Source: Streptomyces syringium (GTDB lineage Bacteria > Actinomycetota > Actinomycetes > Streptomycetales > Streptomycetaceae). Taken from it: a stretch of DNA of 64,000 nucleotides. The notes beneath the pieces were generated by a model. It saw only the letters and a list, made by a program, of their open reading frames with translations, was not told the DNA's origin and ran no database searches. Within the stretch, counting starts at the first letter, position 1, and each line of letters begins with the position of its first letter. Both the position numbers and the translations under genes were made by a program. The stretch spans positions 5,167,501 to 5,231,500 of the forward strand of contig NZ_JAGIOH010000001.1 of NCBI RefSeq assembly GCF_017876625.1, given 5' to 3'. This document shows positions 35,353-44,226 of this stretch, one piece after another.

Positions 35353-35847
35353 GTGCACCAGATCAGTACTCCACCCCCCGAGGACGCCGGCTCGAACACC
35401 CTCGGCGGCAGTGGTGTGGACCAGGCGTATCTGGCCCTGGAGCGTGAGCTGGCCGTCTTCCTGCGCCGCGCCCGCGCCTCCTCCGGCGAGATGGCCCGCG
35501 CGGTCCACCCCGACCTGGAGGCGGCGGCCTACGGCCTGCTCGTCCGCCTGGAGGACGCCGGCACCCAGCGCGCCACGGACCTCGCCGCCTACTTCGGCGT
35601 CGGCAAGGCCACCATGAGCCGCCAGCTGCGCGCCCTCGCCGACCTGGGCCTCGTCACCCGCGCCCCGGACCCCGCCGACGGCCGTGCCTCCCTCGTCCAG
35701 CTCACCGAGGAGGGCCGCGCCCGCTTCACCCGCGTGCGCAACGCCCGGCGCGCCCAGTACGTGCACAAGCTCGCCGACTGGGACCGCGCCGAGATCGCCG
35801 AGCTGGCACGGCTGCTCCACCAGCTCAATGTGAGCGCGGAGTCGTAG
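35353..35847 (+). CDS. MarR-family transcriptional regulator
   Basis: This 164-aa protein has the MarR winged helix (RATDLAAYFGVGKATMSRQL, then ALADLGLVTRAPDPADGRAS with the wing) between dimerisation helices. The GTG at 35353 is chosen because GGAGAGGG lies about 10 bp upstream; the more distal GTG at 35311 lacks a ribosome site and would place the operator in the coding region. The ligand and targets are unknown. The small membrane protein gene is divergent from it. Confidence 0.88.
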   Translation: MHQISTPPPEDAGSNTLGGSGVDQAYLALERELAVFLRRARASSGEMARAVHPDLEAAAYGLLVRLEDAGTQRATDLAAYFGVGKATMSRQLRALADLGLVTRAPDPADGRASLVQLTEEGRARFTRVRNARRAQYVHKLADWDRAEIAELARLLHQLNVSAES

Positions 35848-35855
35848 CACGGTGT

Positions 35856-35907
35856 CGCCGGACGGGCTGGATGTGGCTGAGCTCAGCCACATCCAGCCCG
35901 TCCGGCG
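35856..35907. repeat. 52-bp perfect palindrome (module A repeat)
   Basis: Two 26-bp arms (starting CGCCGGACGGGCTGG) meet with no spacer at GAGCTC, giving a perfect palindrome 8 bp after the MarR stop. Its core matches the repeat at 1347-1417. It would make an extremely stable hairpin and is probably a terminator or a member of a mobile repeat family. Confidence 0.9.
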
Positions 35908-36035
35908 TTTGAGGACGCGCCCGCAGGGCGCCCGCCGCCGCAGGCGGCAAAGACGGGCCGGCGCCGAGGATCCGCCGGCCAGGCGAGAGGCGCCCGCCGC
36001 CGCAGGCGGCACAGACGGCCCGCAGTCCGCAGGAC
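35908..36035. repeat. Module B GC-rich repeats after the palindrome
   Basis: The block GCGCCCGCAGGGCGCCCG followed by CCGCCGCAGGCGGCAAAGACG, and a second partial copy near 35990-36020, repeat the sequence seen after the hairpins at 1418 and 1533. No coding function is seen. Confidence 0.7.
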
Positions 36036-36041
36036 AGACCG

Positions 36042-36815
36042 CTACGGCTCGGCGTAGAGCACCGCCGCGTCGTCGTGCCGCTTCCCGCGCCGGAAGGCCA
36101 CGCCCTCGGGGTCGGCCCGCTCCGCCAGCCGCACCCGGTCGATCAGCCCCTGCGGCCCCTCCTTGCGCAGGATGCCGAAGCAGTCGGCCCAGTCGCCCTC
36201 CCGGAAGACCTCCACCCAGCGCGTCGCGCCGTCGCTGAGCGCCGCCAGCGCCCGTACGTCCGCCCGCGCGGTGATCCCCGTGACCGCGCGGGCGACGATG
36301 TCCGGGTCGGCGGCGGCCGTGAAGAACCCGCCCTCGGCGTTGCGCAGGTCGTCCGTCACCGGCCCCAGGACGCACAGCCGGTCGATGCGGTCGTCCAGCA
36401 CGGCCGTCACCTCCCCGGCCGGGTCCTCGATGAGCAGGACCGAGTCGGACAGCACCAGATGCTCCACCCCCTCGTCGTCCCAGCGGGCCGCGACGACCGT
36501 CGCCTGCGGGGTGCGGGGGTGGGCCAGGTCGCAGGTCCCGCGATGGGCGTCGGCGGTCCGGGTGACCGCCTCCGCCAGGCACTGCCGGAGCGTCAGTTCC
36601 CGGCGGGTGACGGACAGTTCCAGCAGGGCGGTGCCCAGGCGGGCCGTGAACCACGGCACGCCGTGCACGCAGCCGTCCCCGCCGGCCGGTGGCGGTGTCA
36701 CCCCGTCCAGCAGCACCAGCGCGCCGCCCCGGCCGGAGGCGGGCAGGGCGACGGACGCGAAGTCCTCGTTGGGGCGCCGGGGGTCGCCCGGCTCGGTGGC
36801 GAGTTCGATGCGCAT
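36042..36815 (-). CDS. PP2C-like protein phosphatase family protein
   Basis: This 257-aa protein resembles the PPM/PP2C fold: it begins with PGDPRRPNEDFASVAL and ALVLLDGVTPP, the positions where PP2C enzymes have their metal-binding Asp residues, and later has AALSDGATRWVEVF and KRHDDAAVLY. The core metal ligands seem to be retained, so Ser/Thr phosphatase activity is possible. No ribosome site is visible before the ATG, so it may be leaderless. It lies upstream of and divergent from the conservon operon. Confidence 0.8.
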   Translation of the reverse strand: MRIELATEPGDPRRPNEDFASVALPASGRGGALVLLDGVTPPPAGGDGCVHGVPWFTARLGTALLELSVTRRELTLRQCLAEAVTRTADAHRGTCDLAHPRTPQATVVAARWDDEGVEHLVLSDSVLLIEDPAGEVTAVLDDRIDRLCVLGPVTDDLRNAEGGFFTAAADPDIVARAVTGITARADVRALAALSDGATRWVEVFREGDWADCFGILRKEGPQGLIDRVRLAERADPEGVAFRRGKRHDDAAVLYAEP

Positions 36816-37039
36816 GCGGCCAGTGTGCCGGACGGGCGAAATCAGCGGCCGTGGGCGCGCATCCTCCCTGCCGGTCCGGCCGTTCTTCAAGCGTGCCGCC
36901 CTTGCGGGAGGTTCAACTTCCCACCGACATTCACTCCTTCGAGTGGCCGGGCAGGCGAAGCGCACCTGCCCTACAGAGGTGCTGAAAAGGTCAAATGAGT
37001 ACCAGGGGTGGGACCGGCGAGAGAAGATTGTGAGCACCG

Positions 37040-39661
37040 GTGCGGAAGAAGCGGCTTCGGGGCGGGAAGCGCGAACAGCAGACCACGGCGGTGCCGGACG
37101 GCACCGCTCACGTACGTAACCGGCTGGTCGCCTCCCTCGCGGCCGTGGCCCTCACGGTCCTCGGGGCGAGTGCCTTAGGGATCGTCGACGCCACCCGCGA
37201 CCTCACCGACTCCCGGCGGCTCGTCGGCCTCGCGGAGGCGGGCGGCGACGTGGTGGCCCTCGCGCACTCCCTCGCGGACGAGCGCGACGCCATGGTGCTC
37301 TATGTGGCCGGCGGGCGCTCCGACACCACCGGGTCCGGCCTCACCGACGAGCTGCGCGACCGCGTCGACCGGCAGCTCCCCGCCGTCCGCGCCGCCGTCC
37401 CCGCCGCCGTGCGCGACCGGCTCGACGCGCTCCCCGAGGTGCGCCGCCGGGCGCTGTCCGGACCCGGCGACGCCAAGGCCGCCTTCACCGCCTACAGCGA
37501 CGCCATCCGGGCCCTGCACGGCGTCCCCGGCACCCTCGCCGAGCGGCTGCCCGGCCCGGGCGGGGTCGTGGCCCCCTCAAGTGCCCCCCGGGCGGCCCTG
37601 GTGCCGCTGGGCCGCGCCGTCGACGAGGCCGCCGCCACGCGCGGCCTGCTGCTCGCCGCGCTCGCCACGGGCGGCAAACCGCCCGCGCTCGGCGCCGCCG
37701 CCCAGCGGGCGGAGCTCCGCGAGCGGGCCGCGCGCGCCGACTTCACCGACCGCGCCCCCGCCACCGTCCGCGACACCTTCCGCGACACGGTCACCGGCCC
37801 GCAGATCACCGCCGCCGATGACTACCTCGCCCGGCTCGCCGCCCACCCGCAGCTCACCGCCGCGGACCTGGCCCTGCCCAAGGACGCCGTCCGCACGGCC
37901 CTGACCGCCCGCCTCGACCGGATGCGCGATGTGGAGACCTCCCTCGCCGCCGACCAGATCCCGGCCGCGCGGCAGTTGCGCGACGGCGACCTCAGGGCCC
38001 TGGAGCTGCGCGGCGGCGTCGCCGCCGGGTGCCTGCTGCTCGCGCTCTGCCTCGGCCTCGGCTCCGCCCGCTCGGTGACCCGGCCGCTCACCGCGCTGCG
38101 GGAGGGCGCCCGGCGCGTGTCCGCCGACCCGGCCGCCAAGGAGCCGGTGGTCACCGGCCGCCGCCGCGACGACGAGTTCGCGGACATCGCCCGCTCCCTC
38201 GACACGCTCCGCGAGACCGTCGGCGGCGACCGGGAGCGGATCGCGACCCTGGAGGCCGAGCGCACCCGCCTCATCGGCGCCCGCCGCTCCCTCAACGAGG
38301 AGCGGGACGCGCTGCGCGCCCAGGCCCAGGACCTCACCGAGCGGCTCGCCGGGCTCTCCGGCCGGGTGCACGGCACGTTCGTCAGCCTGTCGCTGCGCAC
38401 CCTCGGCCTGGTCGAGCGCCAGCTGAGCGTCATCGAGTCCATGGAGGCCAACGAGGCGGACCCCGACCGCCTGGAAGTCCTCTTCAAGCTCGACCACCTC
38501 GCCACCCGGATGCGCCGCCACAGCGAGAACCTGCTCGTCCTCGCCGGCGCCGAGCACAGCTCCGGACACCACGGGCCGGTACCCCTGCTCGACGTCCTGC
38601 GGGCGTCCATCAGCGAGATCGAGCGGTACGAACGGGTCCGGATCCACTCCCTGCCACCGGGCGCCCAGCTCGCCGGGTTCGCCGCGGACGATGTGAGCCA
38701 CCTGGTCGCCGAGCTCCTGGAGAACGGCACGGCGTTCTCGCCCCCCGACGTCCCGGTGCAGGTATCCGGCTGGCTGCTGGAGAGCGGCGAGCTGATGCTC
38801 TCCGTCCAGGACGAGGGCATCGGCATGGCCCCCGAGCGCCTCGAAGAGCTCAACACCCTGCTGGCCGACCCGGATCCGCGCGGGCCCCGGCCCGGCGGCG
38901 GCGACCAGCACGACCGCCCGGCCCTGGGCCTCGGGCTGTACGTGGTCGCGCGGCTCGCCGCCCGGCACGGGGTGCGCGTCCAGCTGCGCGACCAGCGGCC
39001 GGGCGGTGTCGCGGCGGTCGTGGTGCTGCCCAGGACGCTCCTGCCCGACGGCCCCCCGGTCGTCACCGACTTCGCGGCCGCGCCGCCCGTGCCGGGCGCC
39101 TCGGCGCCGCCGCCGGTGCACCTCCCCGGTTCCATCGCCGAGGCCAACTCCCACGAACTGCCGCCCCGTTCACCGCACACGGTCGGCCCCCGGCGGTCCG
39201 ACCCGCTGATCGAGGCCGCCGAGCGGGCCATCCGGCTCAACGCGATCCCCGGCCAGCAGCCCACGGTGCTCCCCGGCCAGCCGACCATCCCCGGCCAGCC
39301 CACGGCCACCGGCCGGCACGCCCGCCACGCGGCCCCGCCGCCACCCCCGCCACCGGCCCCGTCACCACCCCCGCCGGCCGCCCCCGCCCCGCCCGTGGCC
39401 CCGGCGCCCGGACCGGCGGCGGACCTCACCGGCACGGGCCTGCCCAAGCGGACACCGAAGACGGTGCCGCGCAAGCCGCCCGCGCCGCGGGTGCGCCAAG
39501 GCGTGGACGCGGAGGCGCTGCGGCGCAAGCTCGCCGGGTTCCAACAGGGCGCGCGCGACGGGCGGCGCGATGTGGAAGCCGAGCTGGTGGACCGGGATAC
39601 TGATCAACACCAAGCGGGGGCGCGGGACGAGGGTGGCACTGTCGAGGAGGCACGCGGTTGA
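37040..39661 (+). CDS. cvnA: Conservon sensor kinase-like protein CvnA
   Basis: This 873-aa protein is the first gene of a conservon. The N-terminal half has two membrane helices (LVASLAAVALTVLGASALGI and GVAAGCLLLALCLGL) bracketing a nitrate-sensor-like extracytoplasmic helical region, then a HAMP domain, an atypical DHp region (EVLFKLDHLATRMRRHSENL) and an HATPase with N box HLVAELLENGTAFSPP and DEGIGMAP. The C-terminal 200 residues are Pro-rich. Cvn systems lack a paired response regulator; the kinase-like protein forms a complex with CvnB, CvnC and the GTPase CvnD at the membrane. Its TGA overlaps the CvnB start by 4 bp (TTGA). Confidence 0.93.
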   Translation: MRKKRLRGGKREQQTTAVPDGTAHVRNRLVASLAAVALTVLGASALGIVDATRDLTDSRRLVGLAEAGGDVVALAHSLADERDAMVLYVAGGRSDTTGSGLTDELRDRVDRQLPAVRAAVPAAVRDRLDALPEVRRRALSGPGDAKAAFTAYSDAIRALHGVPGTLAERLPGPGGVVAPSSAPRAALVPLGRAVDEAAATRGLLLAALATGGKPPALGAAAQRAELRERAARADFTDRAPATVRDTFRDTVTGPQITAADDYLARLAAHPQLTAADLALPKDAVRTALTARLDRMRDVETSLAADQIPAARQLRDGDLRALELRGGVAAGCLLLALCLGLGSARSVTRPLTALREGARRVSADPAAKEPVVTGRRRDDEFADIARSLDTLRETVGGDRERIATLEAERTRLIGARRSLNEERDALRAQAQDLTERLAGLSGRVHGTFVSLSLRTLGLVERQLSVIESMEANEADPDRLEVLFKLDHLATRMRRHSENLLVLAGAEHSSGHHGPVPLLDVLRASISEIERYERVRIHSLPPGAQLAGFAADDVSHLVAELLENGTAFSPPDVPVQVSGWLLESGELMLSVQDEGIGMAPERLEELNTLLADPDPRGPRPGGGDQHDRPALGLGLYVVARLAARHGVRVQLRDQRPGGVAAVVVLPRTLLPDGPPVVTDFAAAPPVPGASAPPPVHLPGSIAEANSHELPPRSPHTVGPRRSDPLIEAAERAIRLNAIPGQQPTVLPGQPTIPGQPTATGRHARHAAPPPPPPPAPSPPPPAAPAPPVAPAPGPAADLTGTGLPKRTPKTVPRKPPAPRVRQGVDAEALRRKLAGFQQGARDGRRDVEAELVDRDTDQHQAGARDEGGTVEEARG

Positions 39662-40170
39662 CTGCATTTTCCCGGGGGGCGACCCCCGTTACCCCCGCCG
39701 GTCCCACGGGCTACGGGCTGAGCAACGAGGCCCGCAATCTGCATTGGCTGCTGACCGACCTCGTCGAGGAGGTGCCCGGCGTCGAGTCCGTCGCCGTCGT
39801 CTCCTCCGACGGTCTGATGCTGCTCGCCTCCGACCCGCCGGCCCCCGCCGCCGGAGCCGAACAGCCGGAGAGCCCACGGGGATCCACCGCCGACCTCGCC
39901 ACCATCGTGGCCGGCCTCGGCAGCCTGACGACGGGCGCGGCGGCCCTGATGGACGGCGGCTTCGTCAAACAGACGATGGTCGCCATGGACGGCGGCAGCC
40001 TCTTCGTCATGACCATCAGCGACGGCTCGCTGCTCGGTGTCCACACCTCACCGGACTGCGACATGAGCGTCGTCGCCTACCACATGGCCCTCTTCGTCGG
40101 CCGGGCCGGCCACGTACTCACCCCCGAACTGCGCAGGGAGCTGCGCCGGTCGGTGGAGGCGGTTACGTGA
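39658..40170 (+). CDS. cvnB: Roadblock/LC7-domain protein CvnB
   Basis: This 170-aa protein has the roadblock/LC7 fold: NEARNLHWLLTDLVEEVPGV, VAVVSSDGLMLLASD and MVAMDGGSLFVMTISDGSLLGVH. Such proteins act as GTPase regulators and pair with CvnD. The TTG start overlaps the CvnA stop codon, showing translational coupling. There is a short acidic/proline linker around residue 60. Confidence 0.93.
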   Translation: MTAFSRGATPVTPAGPTGYGLSNEARNLHWLLTDLVEEVPGVESVAVVSSDGLMLLASDPPAPAAGAEQPESPRGSTADLATIVAGLGSLTTGAAALMDGGFVKQTMVAMDGGSLFVMTISDGSLLGVHTSPDCDMSVVAYHMALFVGRAGHVLTPELRRELRRSVEAVT

Positions 40171-40583
40171 CCCTCACCCACCCCCTGCCCGTGCGCGTCC
40201 CCGAGCGGGCCGCGCCGGGCAGGAGACCGGCGCGGGTACGCCCGTACTCGCTCGCCGGCGGGCGGCACCGCTACGGCCACGTCCTGCGCGTGGAGACGTT
40301 CGTGGCGGCGCTCGACGACCCCGGCGAGTGGCCCGAGCCGGTCACCGGCGGGCTGGCCGCCCTGCTCATGCCCGAGGTCCGTGCCGTCATCGGGCTCTGC
40401 CGCCGACTGCGGTCGGTCGCCGAGGTGTCCGCGCTGCTGAAGATGCCGCTGGGCGTCGTGCGCGTACTCCTCGGCGATCTGGCCGACCAGGGAAGGATCC
40501 GCGTGTACGGCATCGGGTACGGCGGCTGCCGGCCCGACCGCGCGCTGCTCGAAAGGGTGCTGAGTGGACTTTCCGGACTCTGA
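40167..40583 (+). CDS. cvnC: DUF742-domain protein CvnC
   Basis: This 138-aa DUF742 protein contains VRPYSLAGGRHRYGHVLRVE and a winged-helix-like end (SVAEVSALLKMPLGVVRVLL and DQGRIRVYG). Its GTG start overlaps the CvnB TGA by 4 bp (GTGA). CvnC helps assemble the CvnA-CvnB-CvnD complex, but its biochemical activity is not established. Confidence 0.9.
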   Translation: MTLTHPLPVRVPERAAPGRRPARVRPYSLAGGRHRYGHVLRVETFVAALDDPGEWPEPVTGGLAALLMPEVRAVIGLCRRLRSVAEVSALLKMPLGVVRVLLGDLADQGRIRVYGIGYGGCRPDRALLERVLSGLSGL

Positions 40584-41202
40584 CACGATAGCCGCGAAGG
40601 CCGCGGCCCCCGGCGACGAAGGGGAGCCGCAGAGCTGGCAGACCGACCGGTCGCGGGCCCCCGCCGCCACGAAGATCGTCGTGGCCGGCGGCTTCGGCGT
40701 CGGCAAGACGACCTTCGTCGGATCGGTCTCCGAGATCACCCCGCTGCGCACCGAGGCGGTGATGACGGTCGCCAGCGAGGGACTCGACGACCTCGTCGCC
40801 ATCCCGGAGAAGGCCACGACCACGGTCGCCATGGACTTCGGCCGCATCACCCTCGACGCCGAGCTGGTGCTGTACCTCTTCGGCACACCGGGCCAGAAAC
40901 GCTTCTGGTTCATGTGGGACGACCTGGTGCGCGGGGCGATCGGCGCGGTGGTGATGGCCGACACCCGGCGGCTGACGGAGTGCTTCCCCGCGCTCGACTA
41001 CTTCGAGAGCTGCGGGCTGCCGTACATCGTCGCGGTCAACCACTTCGAGGGCACCGCCCGGTACGCGCCGGAGGATGTGCGGGAAGCGCTGTCCCTGCCG
41101 TCGTACGTGGCGGTGGTCGACATCGACGCCCGGCGGCGGGAGAACGTCGTCGACGCGCTGCTGACCCTGGTCCGGCAGGCCCTCGACGCCGCCCCCGCGT
41201 AG
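40564..41202 (+). CDS. cvnD: Ras-like small GTPase CvnD
   Basis: This 212-aa protein has a Walker A GGFGVGKTT at residues 42-50, a switch II-like FGTPGQKRFWFMWDDL and NHFEG in the NKxD position. The NKxD-equivalent is therefore altered, as in many MglA-like CvnD proteins. It is the GTP-binding output of the conservon and overlaps CvnC by 20 bp. Which process it controls is unknown; the adjacent flavin monooxygenase is a candidate. Confidence 0.92.
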   Translation: MDFPDSDTIAAKAAAPGDEGEPQSWQTDRSRAPAATKIVVAGGFGVGKTTFVGSVSEITPLRTEAVMTVASEGLDDLVAIPEKATTTVAMDFGRITLDAELVLYLFGTPGQKRFWFMWDDLVRGAIGAVVMADTRRLTECFPALDYFESCGLPYIVAVNHFEGTARYAPEDVREALSLPSYVAVVDIDARRRENVVDALLTLVRQALDAAPA

Positions 41203-41295
41203 CCGCGGGCCCGCGGGACCGGCCGGCCCCGACCTGAGGGAGGCACCACCGGGCAAGGACTTTCGTACCGAGCCAGAGCGGGAGCGAGACAGACC

Positions 41296-42564
41296 ATGCG
41301 ACGGATCCTCATCGTCGGGGCCGGCCAGTCCGGCCTCCAGCTGGCCCTCGGGCTCCAGTCCAAGGGGTACGACGTGACCCTGATGTCCCACCGCACGGCC
41401 GACGAGACGCGCACCGGCCGGGTCATGTCCACCCAGGTCATGTTCGCCACCGCGCTCGACCACGAGCGCGACCTCAAGCTGAACTTCTGGGAGAACCGGG
41501 CCCCGCGCATCGAGGGCCTCGGCATGTCCGTGGCCGGGCCCGCCCGCGAGCCCGGCGGCTACCAGCGGACCGTCGACTGGGCCGGCAGCCTCGACGGCTA
41601 CGCCCAGTCAGTCGACCAGCGCGTGAAGATGGCCGGCTGGATGGACGTCTTCGCCGAGCGCGGCGGCCGGCTCGTCATCCACGGCGCGGCCGTCTCCGAC
41701 CTGGACTTCCTCTCCCGCCGCTACGAACTGGTGGTGGTCGCGACCGGCAAGGGCGAGCTGGCGTCGATGTTCGGCCGCGACGCCGCCCGCTCGCCGTACG
41801 CCGCCCCCCAGCGGTCGCTGGCCGTCGCCTACGTCCACGGGCTCGGCCCGCGCCACGAGCACCCGGAGTACGACGCCATACGGTGCAATCTCGTGCCCGG
41901 CGCGGGCGAATTGTTCGTCATGCCCACGCTCACCACCTCCGGCCACGCCGACATCCTCTTCTGGGAGGGCATACCGGGCGGCCCGATCGACGTCTTCCGG
42001 GACGTCAGGGACCCGGGCGAGCATCTGGTGCGCACCCTGGAACTGCTGGAGCGTTTCACCCCTTGGGAGTACGCGCGCGCCACGAAGGTCGAGCTGACCG
42101 ACGCCAACGCCACCCTCGTCGGCCGCTACGCCCCGACCGTCCGGCACCCCGTCGGACGGCTGCCGTCGGGCGGGGCGGTCCTCGGTGCCGGTGACGTCGT
42201 CGTGGCCAACGACCCGGTCACCGGCCAGGGGGCGAACCTGGCCGCCAAGTGCGCGGCCTCGTACCTCGAAGCGATCGTCGCGCGTGGTGGCGCGCCCTTC
42301 GACGCGGCGTGGATGCAGGCCACCTTCGAGCGGTTCTGGGCCACGGCCCGGCCCGCGACGAAGTGGACCAACGCGATGCTGGCGCCCCCGCCCCCGCACG
42401 TGCTGAACCTCATCGGCGCGGCGGGCCGCCTCCAGCCGGTCGCGGACCGCATCGCGAACGGCTTCGACGACCCGGCGGACTTCGAGCACTTCTTCTTCGA
42501 CTCCGCGAAGGCCGACGCGTTCGTGCGGGACACGGGCCAGGCGGAGGGGGAGGACGAGGACTGA
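41296..42564 (+). CDS. Styrene/indole monooxygenase-like FAD-dependent oxygenase (StyA family)
   Basis: This 422-aa flavoprotein starts with the FAD motif ILIVGAGQSGLQLALGLQ and contains VVATGKGELA and a long C-terminal substrate domain (GAGDVVVANDPVTGQGANLA), matching the StyA oxygenase of two-component styrene or indole monooxygenases. Such enzymes need a separate flavin reductase, and none is encoded nearby. It follows the conservon by 93 bp on the same strand, so co-transcription is likely. The substrate is not predictable from the sequence. Confidence 0.88.
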   Translation: MRRILIVGAGQSGLQLALGLQSKGYDVTLMSHRTADETRTGRVMSTQVMFATALDHERDLKLNFWENRAPRIEGLGMSVAGPAREPGGYQRTVDWAGSLDGYAQSVDQRVKMAGWMDVFAERGGRLVIHGAAVSDLDFLSRRYELVVVATGKGELASMFGRDAARSPYAAPQRSLAVAYVHGLGPRHEHPEYDAIRCNLVPGAGELFVMPTLTTSGHADILFWEGIPGGPIDVFRDVRDPGEHLVRTLELLERFTPWEYARATKVELTDANATLVGRYAPTVRHPVGRLPSGGAVLGAGDVVVANDPVTGQGANLAAKCAASYLEAIVARGGAPFDAAWMQATFERFWATARPATKWTNAMLAPPPPHVLNLIGAAGRLQPVADRIANGFDDPADFEHFFFDSAKADAFVRDTGQAEGEDED

Positions 42565-42583
42565 GGGTGCGGGCCGGACGGCG

Positions 42584-43732
42584 CTAGCGCCCCGGCGCGC
42601 TCGCCGAGCCGTACCCGGCGTCCGAACCGGCCCCGGCGCCCGCGGGCGCCTTCGGCGGGACGTAGTCGCGCAGCGGGGCCCTGCCCGCGTCCGGGCGCAC
42701 CGCGCCGAGCAGCGGGTTCGCCGCTATCGGGGAGACCTTCACGTACGCCCCGGGCCGGGGCGCCTGTATGACCTGGCCGTTGCCGATGTAGAGCGCGACG
42801 TGCGTCGCCCCGCCGAAGTAGAGCACCAGGTCACCGGGGCGCAGCTCGTTCAGCGGCACCCTCGGCAGCGACTTCCACTGCTCCTGGCTGGTCCGGGGGA
42901 TCGCGCCGCCCGCGTGCGCCCACGCCTGGGAGGTCAGCCCCGAGCAGTCGAAGGAGTCCGGTCCCGACGCACCCCACACGTACGGCTTGCCGACCTGCTG
43001 GAAGGCGTACCGCACCGCCTTCCCACCGACGTCGGAGGGATTGACCGAGCCGCCGAGCCTGCCCGAGTCGACGAGCTTGCGCTGTGCCTCGGTGATGCCC
43101 TGCTGTTCGAGCTTCCGCAGCCGCTCCAGCTGCTCACGGGTCATCGAGGCCAGCAGCCGCTCGACGGCGGCCAGCCGCTTGCGCACGGTGTCGCGCTGCT
43201 GCTTCTGCTTCGCGGCGAGGGCTTCCTGCACATTGAGCGCGTCGCGCGCCTGCGAGGCGAGGACTGCCGCCCTCTTCTCGCTGCCCGTGAGGCGTTCGAC
43301 GGTGGCGGCGCGGCGGCCCGCGGCCCGCTTCAGCTCGTGCCCCTGGTCGAGGGCCTGCCGGGCGTTGCCGCTGAGCAGGAACCGCATGTACGGGGAGAGG
43401 GGGTTGTCGACGCCGCGGTACTGCTCCCGGGCCAGCCGCCCCGCGTCGTCGCGGCTGCCGTCGAGGGCGACGCGGGCGTCGGCCAGGTCCTCGTTGAGCT
43501 TCTTGACCTTGGCGCGCTGCTTCTTCAGCTTCTCCTCGGTCGCGTTGTACGTCTCGGTGGCCTCTTCGGTCTTCTGATAGAGCGTCTGGAGCTGGCTGAG
43601 CAGGGCGCTGACCGACCGGTCGGGGTCGGCGGGCGCGGCGGCCGCCATCGGCGCGGGCAGTACGAGCGTGGCACTCGCGACGAGCGCCGCCGTGCAGACC
43701 GCTTGCACGAAGCGTCCTGACCGTCCTGACAC
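42584..43732 (-). CDS. Secreted NlpC/P60 peptidoglycan endopeptidase
   Basis: This 382-aa protein has a signal peptide (AVCTAALVASATLVLPAPMA), a coiled-coil region from about residue 40 to 200 (EEATETYNATEEKLKKQRAK) and an NlpC/P60 domain with Cys263 (SFDCSGL) and His311 (GGATHVALYIG). It should cleave the D-Glu-diaminopimelate bond in cell-wall peptides. The GTG start is supported by GGAGG 8 bp upstream. There is no YdaO-type leader upstream. The gene is convergent with the monooxygenase, 19 bp away. Confidence 0.93.
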   Translation of the reverse strand: MSGRSGRFVQAVCTAALVASATLVLPAPMAAAAPADPDRSVSALLSQLQTLYQKTEEATETYNATEEKLKKQRAKVKKLNEDLADARVALDGSRDDAGRLAREQYRGVDNPLSPYMRFLLSGNARQALDQGHELKRAAGRRAATVERLTGSEKRAAVLASQARDALNVQEALAAKQKQQRDTVRKRLAAVERLLASMTREQLERLRKLEQQGITEAQRKLVDSGRLGGSVNPSDVGGKAVRYAFQQVGKPYVWGASGPDSFDCSGLTSQAWAHAGGAIPRTSQEQWKSLPRVPLNELRPGDLVLYFGGATHVALYIGNGQVIQAPRPGAYVKVSPIAANPLLGAVRPDAGRAPLRDYVPPKAPAGAGAGSDAGYGSASAPGR

Positions 43733-43779
43733 AGCTTCACCTCCGGTAATGGGGCGTGTCGGCAGCCCCAGGAGGATCG

Positions 43780-43804
43780 TGCCATGCCAGTAGTACTAAT
43801 GGCA
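43780..43804. promoter_or_regulatory. Inverted repeat upstream of NlpC/P60 gene
   Basis: TGCCAT and ATGGCA lie 13 bp apart in the promoter region of the leftward endopeptidase gene, with AGTACT in between. It could be a regulator site; no match to a known motif is claimed. Confidence 0.35.
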
Positions 43805-43858
43805 GTCCGGTGGGCGAATCCGCCTAACCCGGTCACCGTTTCGGGTACAGCGGGACGG

Positions 43859-44134
43859 TCAGGGCTGTGCGTCCGTCCGCGACCACGGCCACTTGAGGCC
43901 GGTGCTCCGCCGTCCCTCGGGGTCGTACTCGTATTTCCACCCCTTGTGCAGCCCGAGCCGCCGGGTGGTGCCCGCCTGCACCCTGTGGTAGACGAGCACG
44001 GTCGGCTCGCCGCCCGCCGCGTCCGGCACGGGGATCTCGTACCTCTTCGGCGGATGACCGGTGGGTCCCAGGAGCACCGGCAGAACGCGGCCGTCCAGCG
44101 GCCCGCCCACGAAGGGCGTCTCTTCGCTTTTCAC
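43859..44134 (-). CDS. Conserved hypothetical small protein
   Basis: This 91-aa protein begins MKSEETPFVGGPLDGRVLPV and has a tail (LHKGWKYEYDPEGRRST) rich in charged and aromatic residues. No family is recognised and no signal peptide is visible. The GGAGGGG stretch is only 2 bp from the GTG start, so the exact start may differ. It lies upstream of the NlpC/P60 gene on the same strand. Confidence 0.65.
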   Translation of the reverse strand: MKSEETPFVGGPLDGRVLPVLLGPTGHPPKRYEIPVPDAAGGEPTVLVYHRVQAGTTRRLGLHKGWKYEYDPEGRRSTGLKWPWSRTDAQP

Positions 44135-44226
44135 CCCTCCAGTCTCCGTCGTCGCGGGCGCGTCGGCCGCACCGGGCGGGCGTCAGCCGCGGCCGTCCCG
44201 GGGGACCGGGTGCTGGGAGGGCCGGA

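Noticed and set aside
39570..40583. A long 337-codon open frame overlapping cvnA, cvnB and cvnC
   Set aside because: Only its C-terminal third is real (cvnC). The rest is an out-of-frame shadow of cvnA and cvnB with an Arg-rich translation.
43733..43858. Possible c-di-AMP (YdaO) riboswitch upstream of the NlpC/P60 gene
   Set aside because: The gap is only 126 bp and shows no conserved YdaO core; cell-wall hydrolase genes often carry this leader but the sequence does not support it here.
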